Shown in pieces: positions 11,692 through 22,560 of a DNA stretch of 64,000 bases; position 1 is the stretch's first letter; the number at the start of each line of letters is the position of its first letter. Origin of the DNA: Toxonevra muliebris (lineage: Eukaryota > Arthropoda > Insecta > Diptera > Pallopteridae); NCBI GenBank assembly GCA_963691655.1, contig OY829326.1, forward strand, positions 73,711,235-73,775,234, written 5' to 3'. The notes below the pieces were generated by a model that made no database searches, had not been told where the DNA came from, and saw nothing but the letters and a program-made list of their open reading frames with translations. The position numbers were made by a program, and so were the translations under genes.

Positions 11692-12440
11692 CAGGGATGC
11701 CAGCTCAGTTTTTCTTTCTCCCCGATAACTCTAGCGAAATTCCCCGATTTTCGACCAAATTCCCCGCACCGGTATAATTTCATATTATAACAGTACGATA
11801 ATCACTTTTCATATAAACATTTTATACAAACGAAATATACCCTTTACGTAGGCTTAGAGTTACACTCGGTCAGAGTTAGAGGGGCCATGCACTCTCTTGA
11901 TTAAAATTTTTTTATCAATTTTTTTTGGAAGGATAAATTGATTTTTTCTGGCTTCAAGGACAATAAAAATTGTGTAATAACTAAAAAAATAAATTATATA
12001 AAGGGGTTTTTTTGCAGTTTCATGGAAGACGTTTTGAAAATCGTTAAACGCAATGGCGTGCGTGATTTTGGCTCACTGAAACATCTAAAAAAATACCATT
12101 AGAAAAATTATAACTGTATTCTCAGGACATGCTAAGATTATTTTGTTTGACCAACAATTCACAAAATGGCAGACAGCAAAAATTCGTTTTCTCAAAAGTA
12201 GACTTTTTTCGTAAAAACAAAGTTCTAAATTGAGGAAAGAATTAACCAAACTTATATCCTGGGGCCATCATTGTGTTGAGGAACATATTTAAATTTCAGT
12301 TATCGTGCACGCCAATGGCAAAAACCTTGTTTAGAGAAAAACTGGTTTAAAGTTTTGACTATCGGTTTTAAACATATAAAATATACTTCTTCTTCTTTAT
12401 AATAGCTGACCATAATTTGCAAGTTTATAGGTTACAGTCA
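11692..12440. mobile_element. hAT-like element, left end and interior
   Basis: The terminus CAGGGATGCCAGCTCAG at 11692 is followed by 'ccccgat', 'ttccccgatt' and 'ttccccgcacc' motifs, as in the copy ending at 7257. The interior around 12315-12440 matches 6905-7045 in direct orientation ('gttttgactatcggttt' and flanks). No right terminus was found; the border given is the end of the shared repeat. Confidence 0.5.
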
Positions 12441-13835
12441 CCAATAACTAACAGTAATTAATTAGAAGGTACTGAACAGAGGCACAGCTAAGCCTTTCTG
12501 GACGACTGAAAGAGAAGCCGAAGCACTGCTCGATCGCGTTGGACTATCTGAATACTAATCGTAAACAGTGTTGCATAAAGCAATGTTTTTATGGTGTTGG
12601 TTGCGAATGTGCCAGAATTGTATTTAAGAATAATAATACATTTTTTTTTTAGAATAATATATTTAATAATTTTATTAGTTTTGTTCCGCAAAATTGGCTA
12701 GCGATGAATGCCTTTGGCATTTTATCGGTTTTAATAGTTTTTTTAATTATTTCTTTCTTTTTGAGATTTATTTTTGTAATATCTGTCTTTTCTTTTTTGC
12801 ATTTTTCATATAAATAATGTTAAAAATTTGTGTTGTTTTCGTGTTTTATTAATAAATATAGTGCATTGAATACGTGATTATTTTTAATTAAACTGGATAA
12901 TGAACTGATCAAAAAAAACGTATTTCTTAATGTTCTATTAAAGATACGTGCACCATTAATAATTATCTCACTTTGTATCATCACACACACACACACACAC
13001 ACAAACAAAAGCATACACGTTTTCAAAGAGAGCAAAATTTATCACAAATAATTGAATTAACCTTCGAACATTGACATCACATCCCTATCTCACTTTCTCG
13101 CTCTCATTTAATGTTTTAATGCCCACCCACTTCTGTGCAGTTGTTGATGATAATTCAAGTACAAGGTCAGACCCATTGCTTCTCTTTACAACCTAATAAT
13201 CCCCTAAAGCGTGGAAATTGTTTCCACGAGGCAATATTTACACATACACTAGCTCACTACAATTCGCATACACATGCACAAACATTTGCAGGCACGCAAG
13301 CATACAAAAATAAAAGAAACAAAATGTCATCAATTTAAGTACGCAGCAGACGCCTGTGAAAAAATACAAAGAAAGAAATAAGGGCAAACAAGTGATTATC
13401 CTACCAGTGAGCCATAAAAAATGAACATCGAAGGTCCTTCGTCGTTCGGTTGAAAATGGAATGGCAATGCGTGCAGCGGCAGTGAAAGCAACATCGACGT
13501 CGTCACTGCCTTACAATGTACATATTTAAAAGTAATATAAAATATTGTAACTAATTGCATTAAAATGCAGAAAATTCAGAAATGAAATTTCTTGAATTTG
13601 ATATTAGAGATACGCAGTCGTAATGCCAAGTAATAATAAAAAAGAATTATTTGTAGTTCATTTATTGCCAGAACAAAACTATACATATGTGTGTTCCAAA
13701 GCAAATGTGTTGTGCCCCAAATATGGTTTGTTTAAAGAAAACAATTTTATGCTTGAGCTTCAAATAGAGCTCTCTATTACGTCAGATGAAATAGGGCCGA
13801 AAAGGGGATTGGGTCATTCACATCTTTCTCTAATA
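12441..13835. other. Intergenic or intronic; possibly unique host DNA
   Basis: No gene recognised. The part from about 13080 to 13520 is less AT-rich and free of obvious repeats. It contains an acceptor-like 'cccacttctgtgcag' at 13138, so it could be host intron or an untranslated exon, but nothing confirms this. Confidence 0.4.
12982..13003. repeat. (CA)11 microsatellite
   Basis: Eleven uninterrupted CA units. Confidence 0.95.
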
Positions 13836-14304
13836 GTTCGGACACATGAAAGGAAATTTCAGGCAAATTTAGCATTTCGTTGAAATGCGTCTGAAATGAG
13901 GGATTTCGCCATGCAAAAACTGTCAAATGAAATTTCAACCAAATTTCAGATTCGAGATTACTTGAAATGCCGAAAGTAACTAGCAATCCTCAGACACAAG
14001 GTTGTAAAAAACAGGAAAAATAGATGATTTATTACCTACATTTATTTTTTAGACATTTTGATCTTGTTTTCATATAATATTTATTAAGTGAACAAATAAA
14101 ATAATGCAGTTGGGGAGTAACTCGTTGTTATTTCTCCAATTATCCATAATTTTTATATAAATTTTTGGTGCCCAAATCCAAATTGAAAGGTAACATTTTT
14201 ATTTACACAAAACACACACAAAAATTTTTAGTCATCTCCAAACTTATAATCTGTCAAAAAATAAATTTGAATTTCAACGAAATTCTCTCTCGTGTGTCCG
14301 CACT
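13836..14304. mobile_element. TA-flanked MITE (Tc1/mariner type), about 469 bp
   Basis: The left end AGTTCGGACACATGA mirrors the right end, whose complement starts AGTGCGGACACACGA. Both sides have TA (13834-13835 and 14305-14306). Inside, 'gaaatttca' and 'ttgaaat' motifs repeat near both ends. No coding remnant was seen. Confidence 0.7.
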
Positions 14305-14751
14305 ATAAAAGATGACATAAAAATATAACTATAGATTCGTAATTGGTGGCTTAAAATTTATCAAAAATTAATACTTAAATGTTGTACTAAGAGCCTGTGC
14401 CAAATAGAATCAAAGTACTCGAGTGAGTAAATTTTTGACACTTGTGAGGTAAATATGATTGTCAAAAATGTATGAAAATTTGACAGATTCTAATAAAATT
14501 TCGAAATATTACACTAATTGGTTATTTAAATTATTTATTAGTTTAGTTAATTTTATTTCATTCATTCAGTCATTGCTTTCAAAATTTACTCGAGTACTTT
14601 GAAACAGTTTGGCACAGCAAAAATAGAGATTTTTCTCACCAGACGGAACAAATTTTGCACCACAAAACGAAAAAAAAACCGCACGCTACGCGAACCGTGC
14701 ATCAAAAGTACACATACATTAACTCGCTTCGTAGAGTTTATGTGTGAGAAC

Positions 14752-15755
14752 CAGGGTTGGCAACTCGGGGGAAATTCCCTCATTTCGGGGGAATAGCGAA
14801 GCTCTGGGGTAATGGGGGAATGACTCCAATATTTGGGGGAATGACTCCAATATTTGGGGGAATTTTAAAACAATGTTTTGGGTTGGATTTAATTCAAAAT
14901 TATATTAGTGTCACAAATTAAAAATAAATGAATTGTATCCACTTGAAAATGGACGGCCAGCATTTTTAGAGTTCAGTTCAGTTTCGACAAATAAAGTCAT
15001 TTCAAAAGAGATTTCGATGTTTTTTTCTAAAAGACAATCAAAAAATCTCTCGATTTTTACCTAATCTTTGAAAACGGAGTTTACCACTGGATTGTACGAA
15101 CCAAAATTAAGTTCACGTGTCCCAGCGTTTTGGTGTGCTAATTTCACGTACTTACAGTGTATGTTATATCCGAATTGGAAATTATTACTATCAATAACAA
15201 AAATATAGGTTACTAAAAGCTAGTGAGTATTGGTCTGAAATCCCAAAAATGAAAAACAGGAAAGATAAGCCACTTTACCCTTTGTTAACAAAACTTGTGT
15301 GGTACATTTTTTCTTTACCTCATTCCACATCTAGTGTTGAACGACCTTTTTCCCAAATGAATATAAATAAAAGTGCTCTCAACTACTATTATGGGCTCGA
15401 TTTTATATGGTCATATGGCACCATGTCACTAAGCCGTTCCTGAGCCAGGTTGAAAACAAATTTTTTTTTCTCAAATTACTATCTTGGTCTATCTGTGGTT
15501 AATTGTTTTGTTCGACAACTCCTCATTTTGTATGCATATATGTATTTACATGTGTATATTTATTTTATATACATAAATTTGGTTTTTGTTACTAAATTTC
15601 TATTTTATTCAAATAATTAGTGGTTGACTATAGCGCATGTATGAAAAAAGGGTATTTCTTAAAAAAAAAAAAAAGCAAAATTAGGGAATCTGACATGAAA
15701 TGGGGGAGAAAAAATTAGAAAATAGGGGAATGGGAAAAAAAAGTTGGCAGCCCTG
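14752..15755 (+). mobile_element. hAT element, decayed, with dimerisation-domain remnant
   Basis: The ends CAGGGTTGGCAACT and (complement of the right end) CAGGGCTGCCAACTT are classic hAT termini. The flanking 8-mers GTGAGAAC and ATGCGTAC agree at 5 of 8 positions, so the duplication is old or doubtful. Subterminal 'gggggaat' motifs occur at both ends. The only coding trace is the hAT C-terminal segment at 15214-15384. Confidence 0.75.
15214..15384 (+). pseudogene. hAT transposase C-terminal dimerisation segment
   Basis: The reading SEYWSEIPKMKN, then YPLLTKLVWYIFSLPHSTSS followed by VERPFSQMN, matches the conserved hAT C-terminal block ('P.S.a.vERvFS'). It starts without an upstream domain and stops by 15443. 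Neither the BED finger nor the DDE catalytic core is present, so it is an inactive relic of the surrounding element. Confidence 0.8.
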
Positions 15756-15880
15756 ATGCGTACACAAACAATATACTGCTTCGTAGTGTATTCTGAACGG
15801 GAACACAAACCGAACATAAACGGTGAGTTTGTGTATACGAGAGATCAGCAACGAGTCACTTTTTCGCTATCCATAGGCAC

Positions 15881-16857
15881 TAGTGTCCGACCGAATATTC
15901 GGCTTCGGTTCTTCGGTCTAAAACTGCATCTTCGGCTACGTCTTCTCCGTTTGCCTGTTCCATTTTTACTTTTGAAGTAACCAACACTGTCATTCAAATT
16001 TAAATCAGTGATTGTTTTTTAACAAACAACCTGCAGGAGCTAATACAATTAGAGCCAGCAGAAGCAAGCCAAACTTTTTACTTTTCAAGGAAGACTTGAA
16101 GCGTATTGGAAAGAAGAGTGAATTGTTAGAGAAGACGACATCTTCGATTACTGGCGCTTAATTTTTTTTTCGCTTTCAAGGAATGAACATTTTTTTTGAT
16201 AAAATTATTCTAGAATATGTGTGTAAATAGATTCTTTGAAATTCACGGTCGATTAAAAGTTACAGATGCAGAACTTGGCAGGCCCTGGTACAGCAGTCAT
16301 ACATATGTGAAGTTTGAAACTAGTTTTTTCTTATTTTTCTACATTATATGTAATGATCGACAATAGTTCAGTAATTTGTAAATTCTTTTTTGTTAATACA
16401 CGTTTTAATATCACTTGGTGATTCATTATATTTTTTCAAACCTTTATAAAACCTTTATAGGCAGAGGTATATCGATTAGTACGTTGATTCAATTTGATTT
16501 CAGGATTTTTTTTGACACCAGGTGTCGTTGAACGATAGTTGTTCTACAGATATATCGTCGATGTAACTGTACAATTTGACGTAAACAAATTTTTAAATGA
16601 TTCTTAAAATAAATAATAAACTGTCAGCTCCTCCGACAGTGAACAGTTTAGTGATACTGGTCAGCTTTTTATTTGGCGAATCTATTAGATTTTTCTGTAT
16701 ATGTTTGCAAATACATAGGTAGAAAAAAAATTTAATTTCAGAATTTTATTTTTTTATATTTTAAAAATCCTTCGGTCTCGGCTTCGGCCGAAGGTTAGAT
16801 GAATGGCCGAAGTTCGGCTTCAGTTACGGCCAAAAAATCACCTTTAGTCGAACACTA
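15881..16857. mobile_element. Non-autonomous hAT-like element with 8-bp target repeats
   Basis: The left end TAGTGTCCGACCGAA and the complement of the right end TAGTGTTCGACTAAA pair. The 8-mers outside, ATAGGCAC (15873-15880) and ATAGGCGT (16858-16865), agree at 6 of 8. Subterminal 'cggcttcgg' motifs occur in both halves. There is no transposase. Confidence 0.7.
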
Positions 16858-18649
16858 ATAGGCGTCCATGAATTTTTAAATGTAAGTGCATTGAAATCAT
16901 TAGAACGCTACTACTCTGATGTAAATATGAATGCGGGGCGACATCATACTCATACCATCCCTAATCTGTTAGATCCATATATCACCGCAGTTTGATTTAA
17001 AATATTAGAAAAATGCTAAGGATCATGTGAATGATTCAACTGATTCATTTATTTATTATATATCGCTGCTTTAATTTGCTAAAGCCCTAACAAGTGTTTT
17101 TCAAATTTTACAGGAGAAGTAAAAAACACTTTTTTTTATTTAGAGTACTGCTTCGAGAATTTTCAATTTAAATTAAAAGAAAATATCGTAAGTTTTCGGT
17201 GTAGGTCTCTAAAATTTTTGGCACAAACGGAAGTGGACCTGCTTTATCATAATGCATCAAAAACTTGATATTGAAAAATTAGTTGTTGGGGCCTTAGCCA
17301 ATTAACCCAGTAATGCCTAGTGGTGCCATATGGCACTTAGTCGCTGAGCCGTTCCTGAGCCAGGTTCAAAACAATTTTTTTCTCAAGTTATTTTCTTGAT
17401 CTATCTACTTTGGTTCCCGCTCGTCCTGAATGGGTTAAGGCAGCGATATGGTATGTAGGCATCATTAATGTCGAGCCAGTAGCACATATTAGTATGAAAA
17501 TATGCATTGTAAAAATAAATGTTAAATAAAATATTAAATGTAAAAGTAAATTAAATATGAAATTAATAACACAATTATTTATTTCTTTGTTGATCTTTCG
17601 TAAAAAAAAAGAGGAAGTATCATACTAATGAAATGGAGCGACACGCACCCGCATAATGTTTTTTTTTTTTATTATTCGCATGCAAATCATACTTATTTTG
17701 CATTGGCTTTACACATCGAGTGAGGCCCCATTTACAATGGAGCGTGAACGCGAGGCGAGTTTCGAAGTCGATTTTGGATTATTTTTAACTGACGAGACAA
17801 GAGCTCTCCTCGCTTCAAGCCCCAGTGCTGTCGCTGTCACTTCAAATGAAATTTTTTACTTCACTTTCAAGTCCGACACATCGTCACTTCCTCTTTCATA
17901 AAAACACTTTTGTTTTCCAGTTTCAATGAAAAGCTAAAATCGATATAAAAAAAATTTAAATATGTTCATCTCTATCAACTATTTCATTGAATTAATTTTT
18001 TGCATTTCTCCTTAATTTGGAAGGCCATCATTGGCTGTAGCCAGATCGGTGTGTTGGAATCTATATTCCCTATAAAAAGTAAGACTCCATCTAGCACATT
18101 TTGAGACCTTTTGTGTTTATTTATAAACCTATTTGGCAACATTGATGAACTGTCATTTAACTGATTAGAATTTGGTGGAAAATGACGAGGTAGAAGGCGA
18201 GGCTTTAATTTTTTATTAATTTTATGCAAAAGGACTGGCATCGAGAGTATGTACCCTCATTTTAAAAGTTTTGTCGGAGCTTTATTGGGTCTGCCTCACA
18301 GTAGTGCTACTGCCAAAAACTAAGCACATAAAACCATATCAATTTTGATATTATGTCGTTTTCTCATTAAACTTCAAAAAACACTTCGAAACATTTAAAT
18401 TTTTTATAAATTTCACTTCACAAAAAAAATTAAAAACGACAGCCCTGCCAAGCCCCATTGAAAATGGAGCAATTCGAATTTCGAAGTCGATTTCGGAAAC
18501 GAGTGCATTCGTTGCTATTGCCGTTCTTCAATTTACATTTAAGCGAGACGCGATTAATATGAAACAGCAGTTTAAAATGATTTTACTTCATGTAGAGTTA
18601 CCATCTTTCTTTTTCATTCTTCTTTTTCTTTTTTTTTTCGTCAAAAGCT
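16858..18649. other. Intergenic; possible repeat pair
   Basis: No gene recognised. A short stretch with 'ccccatt(t)acaatggag' and 'tttcgaagtcgattt' occurs at about 17727-17775 and again at 18449-18492 in the same orientation, suggesting copies of a small repeat. The open frames at 17656-17901 (+) and 18241-17984 (-) resemble no known family. Confidence 0.4.
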
Positions 18650-18945
18650 GTTCAATAATGACCTTATTCCACCCAGCAAAAATTTGCCAAACTCTAACAA
18701 ATTGACACCTTTATATTTCTTTGGGGACAATGCTTTCCCATTAAGACGAAATTTAATGGGACCTTATCCTGGAATTCTATTAAAGGTTAAACCAGATAAT
18801 TTCAATAAACGATTATCCAGAGCACGCGTAATTAAAAATGCATTCGGTGCTCGTAGGCGAATTCTAAACTCATCAATCGAATTTCATCATAGGTATATTT
18901 TCAAAACTACATCAGCGCATCCATCGCTAAACCAAGTAAAGGATT
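18650..18945 (+). pseudogene. HARBI1/PIF-Harbinger transposase C-terminal remnant
   Basis: Translation gives KLFNNDLIPPSKNLP, a linker, then YFFGDNAFPLRRNLMGPYPG, and later FNKRLSRARVIKNAFG. This is the conserved block around a catalytic Asp (GD.AFPL) and the RLSRAR..vEnaFG helix of HARBI1-like DDE nucleases. Upstream catalytic residues are absent, and after NAFG the expected 'laarWRil' is shortened to ARRRILN. It is therefore a fragment or deletion derivative. It lies 650 bp from, and convergent with, the MADF-BESS gene; Harbinger elements commonly carry a second gene for a MADF/Myb-like DNA-binding protein. Confidence 0.75.
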
Positions 18946-19596
18946 TTCATGTAATTTGTTTTTTTGCTGAAGCTTCTAACTTATTTATTTCATTTACATG
19001 TTCTTGTATTTCCCTAACATTACTTACGAATTTCTTTTAATTTATATGCCTTTAAGAAGGAAATTCACCCTAAAGCCTCTTCTCGAATAAGTCCTTGAGT
19101 GGTGGAACAATGTCTTGTACATGACGTCATGCTTTTATCTTCACTTACATATGCATATAAAACAAAAAAACTTTCTTAATTTTAAAATACGTATTTAATT
19201 TCATCCTTCCAATTATTGCAAATAAAGCAAGTAAGGTACATAGTATTTCATTTTCTCTTAAATTATTTTTTTAAATAAAAACACAATAAGTTCATTTTCC
19301 TTTCAGTTGCCAAGATAAGTCACCGAAAAAGGTTTTACAGAAATACACTAAACGATTACATCGAAATGATTTCAGCCGTGTGAATAAATAAGAGAAAAAG
19401 TGTATACTTCGTTTTTTTTAAAGAAAATCTTCCAAATTCTACAAATAAAAATTAATAAATCCTTATGTTCTTATGCTTCTAATGTACATCTTAATGTTTC
19501 AGTCTCAAAAATGTAGATTTGTAGATTTCTTTAAAAAAGCGAAGTATAAACTCATACTTCTTTTTGTTTACATGACCCATTATTTCACCTTTTTTT
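18946..19596. other. Spacer between transposase relic and MADF-BESS gene
   Basis: AT-rich, with no gene or clear inverted terminus. It probably includes the 3' UTR of the MADF-BESS gene. Confidence 0.4.
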
Positions 19597-20367
19597 TTAT
19601 TCACCAAAAACTTCTTCTTCGTTTTTATTTAGAAGTGTAAGCATTTGCACTTTCAATTCATTTTTATGCTTGAGAGGGAATTTTTTCAATTTTTTTATAA
19701 GTAAGGCACAGAACAGGCTGTCCTCGTCATCATCCGAGTCTGCTTGCGCCATGAACTCTCTTATGGAGCTCATCGTCCACAGCAGCGCTTTCTCCACATT
19801 GTCTTCTCTCTTTTTTTGTTTCTTAGGAGGAGGATAGGAAAATTTAAAATTTGATTCAGGAGAGAAAATGTCCTGTGAGCTGACCGTGGCTTCCAAATTT
19901 AATTCGGGCTCCTCCCACGTCTCCTCCACCGCTGTATAATTATCAATTGATCTGCAATATAAAGACAATTGTTATGTTGTATACATATTGTGTTTAGTTT
20001 TCTTACGCTCTAGGTTTCATGTGCTCTTTGAGGAACTGAAGGTTAGAATAATACCGCCAACCCTCTACTGGCTCGCATGCTACCTGTCCCGATTTTGGAC
20101 GCTTTGCCATCTCCCGGCTAAAGGAATCGCGCAGCGACTTCCACTTTTTTTTGCAATTATCAACTGAAATTAGTTGAAAAGTGTACCATATAAGCAGATA
20201 TTATATTTTCGGTTTAACTAGCACTCACCATTCATCCCCATTTCTTCTGAAATCCCTTTCCACACAATCATCTTTTTTTTAATATTTTTATAATGTGGGT
20301 GCTTCAAACTCCAAAGAATTTCGTTTTTTTGCACAAGTTCAATAAAATATTCTGTGTTTTCCTCCAT
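19597..20367 (-). CDS. MADF-BESS domain DNA-binding protein
   Basis: Three exons on the minus strand, 20367-20229, 20163-20007 and 19951-19597, join through GT/AG sites into 651 nt, or 216 residues, with no frame break. Residues about 8-97 form a MADF domain (FIELVQKNEILWSLKHPHYK; then NCKKKWKSLRDSFSREM; then GWRYYSNLQFLKEHM). A basic KKQKKR patch near 142 may be a nuclear signal. Residues about 173-208 (DEDSLFCALLIKKLKKFP...) form a BESS interaction motif. Members of this family, such as Adf-1, bind DNA through MADF and other proteins through BESS. ATG at 20367 is chosen because MADF begins a few residues later. It may be a host regulator or the second gene of a Harbinger element, given the HARBI1 relic facing it; intact exons favour function. 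Confidence 0.85.
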
Positions 20368-20381
20368 ATTTTGTTTTTAAC

Positions 20382-20392
20382 AATCAGCTGTA
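20382..20392. promoter_or_regulatory. E-box-type core promoter motif upstream of MADF-BESS
   Basis: ATCAGCTGTA lies just 5' of the gene's ATG and matches the fly core-promoter E-box motif AWCAGCTGTT (Ohler motif 5) at 9 of 10. Function is inferred from position. Confidence 0.35.
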
Positions 20393-20399
20393 TATGCTT

Positions 20400-21223
20400 G
20401 AAGCGCTACAAAGTTGATAAGTTTCAATTTTGCGCTTCAAACACAGCTTCAGCGACAGCGACAACTTCACACTGTGTTTGATTGAAATGAAAATGTATAA
20501 ATTTTACTTTTGACTTCTTCGTTTGTGCTCGGTATGCATACACCAACTCAAAAAACACTAAACGTTGTGTACTTGTAGCGTACTTCGTTTGTGTTCGGTT
20601 TGTGTCGTACACAAACTCTAAAAAGCGAGTTAGACCCCTGATCTACGCTGCAATTCTTCGTGTAGTTAATAGTATGAAACTCGAGTTTTTGATGAAGGAG
20701 GTGAGAAGCTTGCTGGGTAGACAAAATTGCACGGTTGATGTTGTTGTTGCAATATACTTTTGACAGTTCTACTTTATCTCTTTTGTTTTTTCTCCTTGCT
20801 TTATTCTGATTTTGAGAAACGCACACAGATTTGTATATACGAAATAAAATTTATTCAAATATTTTTGGTGGATTTGGGTAATTTAAGACTTGTGAATGTG
20901 AAAATTAATTAACAACGGTTTAAAAATAATGTAAAAAGTATTAAATACAAAATATTTTACTCAACGAAAACAGTATAAAACAAATACAGAAATTAAATGT
21001 CAAAAGTGGCACAACTGAATTTTTGATGTATCGCGACTACAAAAAAAAATTGCGAATAGCTTCAACACAAGTATTGCAGCTTGGAACAGAGGTCCTAGTG
21101 TATGTGTTCTTTTAATGTACGGTTCGCCTAGTGTACGGATATCGTAAAAGTACACTAACGTACCCTATGTTAGTGTTCTTTTTCGTACCCTGGTTTTGGT
21201 ACGTATTTATTATTTTAATTTAA
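20400..21223. other. Intergenic with old repeat pieces
   Basis: Around 20560-20640, 'gtgttcggtttgtgt' and 'gtacacaaactc' motifs match, in reverse, sequences on both sides of the hAT insertion at 14752-15755. They are therefore copies of one dispersed repeat. No gene was seen. Confidence 0.45.
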
Positions 21224-21487
21224 CTGAATTGAGTGTTTCTGGATTATTTCATTGATTTTGTTTGTTATTTCTGTGATATTGTTTGGCAGTGTAATTGTAT
21301 TTAGTTTTAGTGGGAATTTTCGGTAAAGTATTTTTTCCCCTTTTGTTTTATGATTTCTGTGTTTGCTGTTAGTAATTCTTGTTTCTATGGTTTTCCATGC
21401 TATGTGGTGTGTATAGTTATTGCTAAATGTTATGTCTATTGCTGATGGTGTGTTGTGAGACGGTATGTGTGTTGGGTTTCCGTCATT
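21215..21487 (-). pseudogene. LINE endonuclease-domain fragment
   Basis: The minus strand is open from 21487 for about 90 codons until a stop near 21215. It starts NDGNPTHIPSHNTPSAIDIT followed by F. This is the end of the apurinic-type endonuclease of non-LTR retrotransposons ('ng.pThi......saIDltf', including the catalytic Asp). A basic linker follows (KTKGEKILYRKFPLK). It has no start codon, since it is an internal piece of a larger ORF2. The clade is uncertain (R1/I/Jockey types share this block). The adjoining stretch to 21708 is open in another frame and may be upstream endonuclease after a frameshift. Confidence 0.7.
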
Positions 21488-21709
21488 TGTACATTGAAAG
21501 TTGTGTCATGGCTTTGTTCTCTAGATGAACTCCTTCCCAATGGGAAATAAGGCACTCCAAAAGGCCTTTCGGTGTGCTGACAAGTCAGCTGTAGGAGCTT
21601 CCTCTCCGTATGACTCACAATTACAACAATTTTAACATTGCATGGAAGAAAGCACTCTGTTTTACGCTCCTTATGGAGTGCTTCGAAAGATCTCTCATAT
21701 GATCTCATT

Positions 21710-22452
21710 TTGACACAAAATGCTGAAAGATTTTCGCATTAGGATAATGGTTATGCAAGTCTAAGTCATATGCGAATAGATTAGCGGCGTTTGGATTTTT
21801 AAAAGTAACTTTGCAGCGGCCGAACCCTATTTTTATTACTTCTTTGATATCAGAGATTTTCATTTTTACGATTGCACTGCTCAAACTAATTTCGTTGATA
21901 GCTTTGCGCTGGTTCGAAACTTGTACCGCATCCCCTAAGCCCTATCCATTTTGCGGTTACTCAACAGCACCATATTGTTCGATTTAATTCGTAGGATATT
22001 AAGCACCAATGGTTATAATAACTATGAATTTAATTATCTGCAAAAAGAATTTAAAAAAGAAACCCAGATGTATAAATTTTAATTTTTAAAACGAGAATTT
22101 TTCCACGAAGAAAACTTTGAGCTAAAAAGGCGTCTATTCACATAAGCCAGTGTTGCTAACTCAATTACTCGGCGTAAAAACGCTGTCACATATAAAACGC
22201 TCAGTGTGGCCAACTTTTGTTTTTCAAAATCCGCTAAAATGAAGAATAAAACGCGTATTTTCTTAAAAAAGCGTTAAATTTTTTTCCTTATAAAAGTGCG
22301 AGAAAACTCAATACATTTAAACTTTCACTAATACAGGCACACATCTGATACTATACTGATACCGATATTATAAATACTACAATTTATAAATTTCTAGACA
22401 ATTGTGATCGCATCTGGCAACTCTCCCCTATGTGTTGTTGTTTTGTTTGACA
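21710..22452. other. Intergenic, upstream of TTC27
   Basis: No gene. 'cagtgtggccaac' at 22202-22214 resembles the complement of fly core-promoter motif 1 (YGGTCACACTR), but lies about 350 bp from the start codon. Confidence 0.4.
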
Positions 22453-22462
22453 ATCAGCTGTT
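22453..22462 (+). promoter_or_regulatory. E-box core promoter motif of TTC27
   Basis: ATCAGCTGTT is an exact match to the fly core-promoter E-box motif AWCAGCTGTT and sits about 100 bp before the chosen ATG. Transcription probably starts close to it. Confidence 0.5.
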
Positions 22463-22560
22463 CAATCTATATGAGGGATGCAGAACGAAGTGGAATGACA
22501 CAAAGTATTTTTGGCATGAAATTGCACGTGCATTGTATTTTTTATAAAAAGAAATAAAGT

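Noticed and set aside
17727..18492. DNA element bounded by the two 'ccccatt..caatggag' sites
   Set aside because: The two sites are in the same orientation and no inverted ends or target duplication was found; noted only as a possible dispersed repeat.
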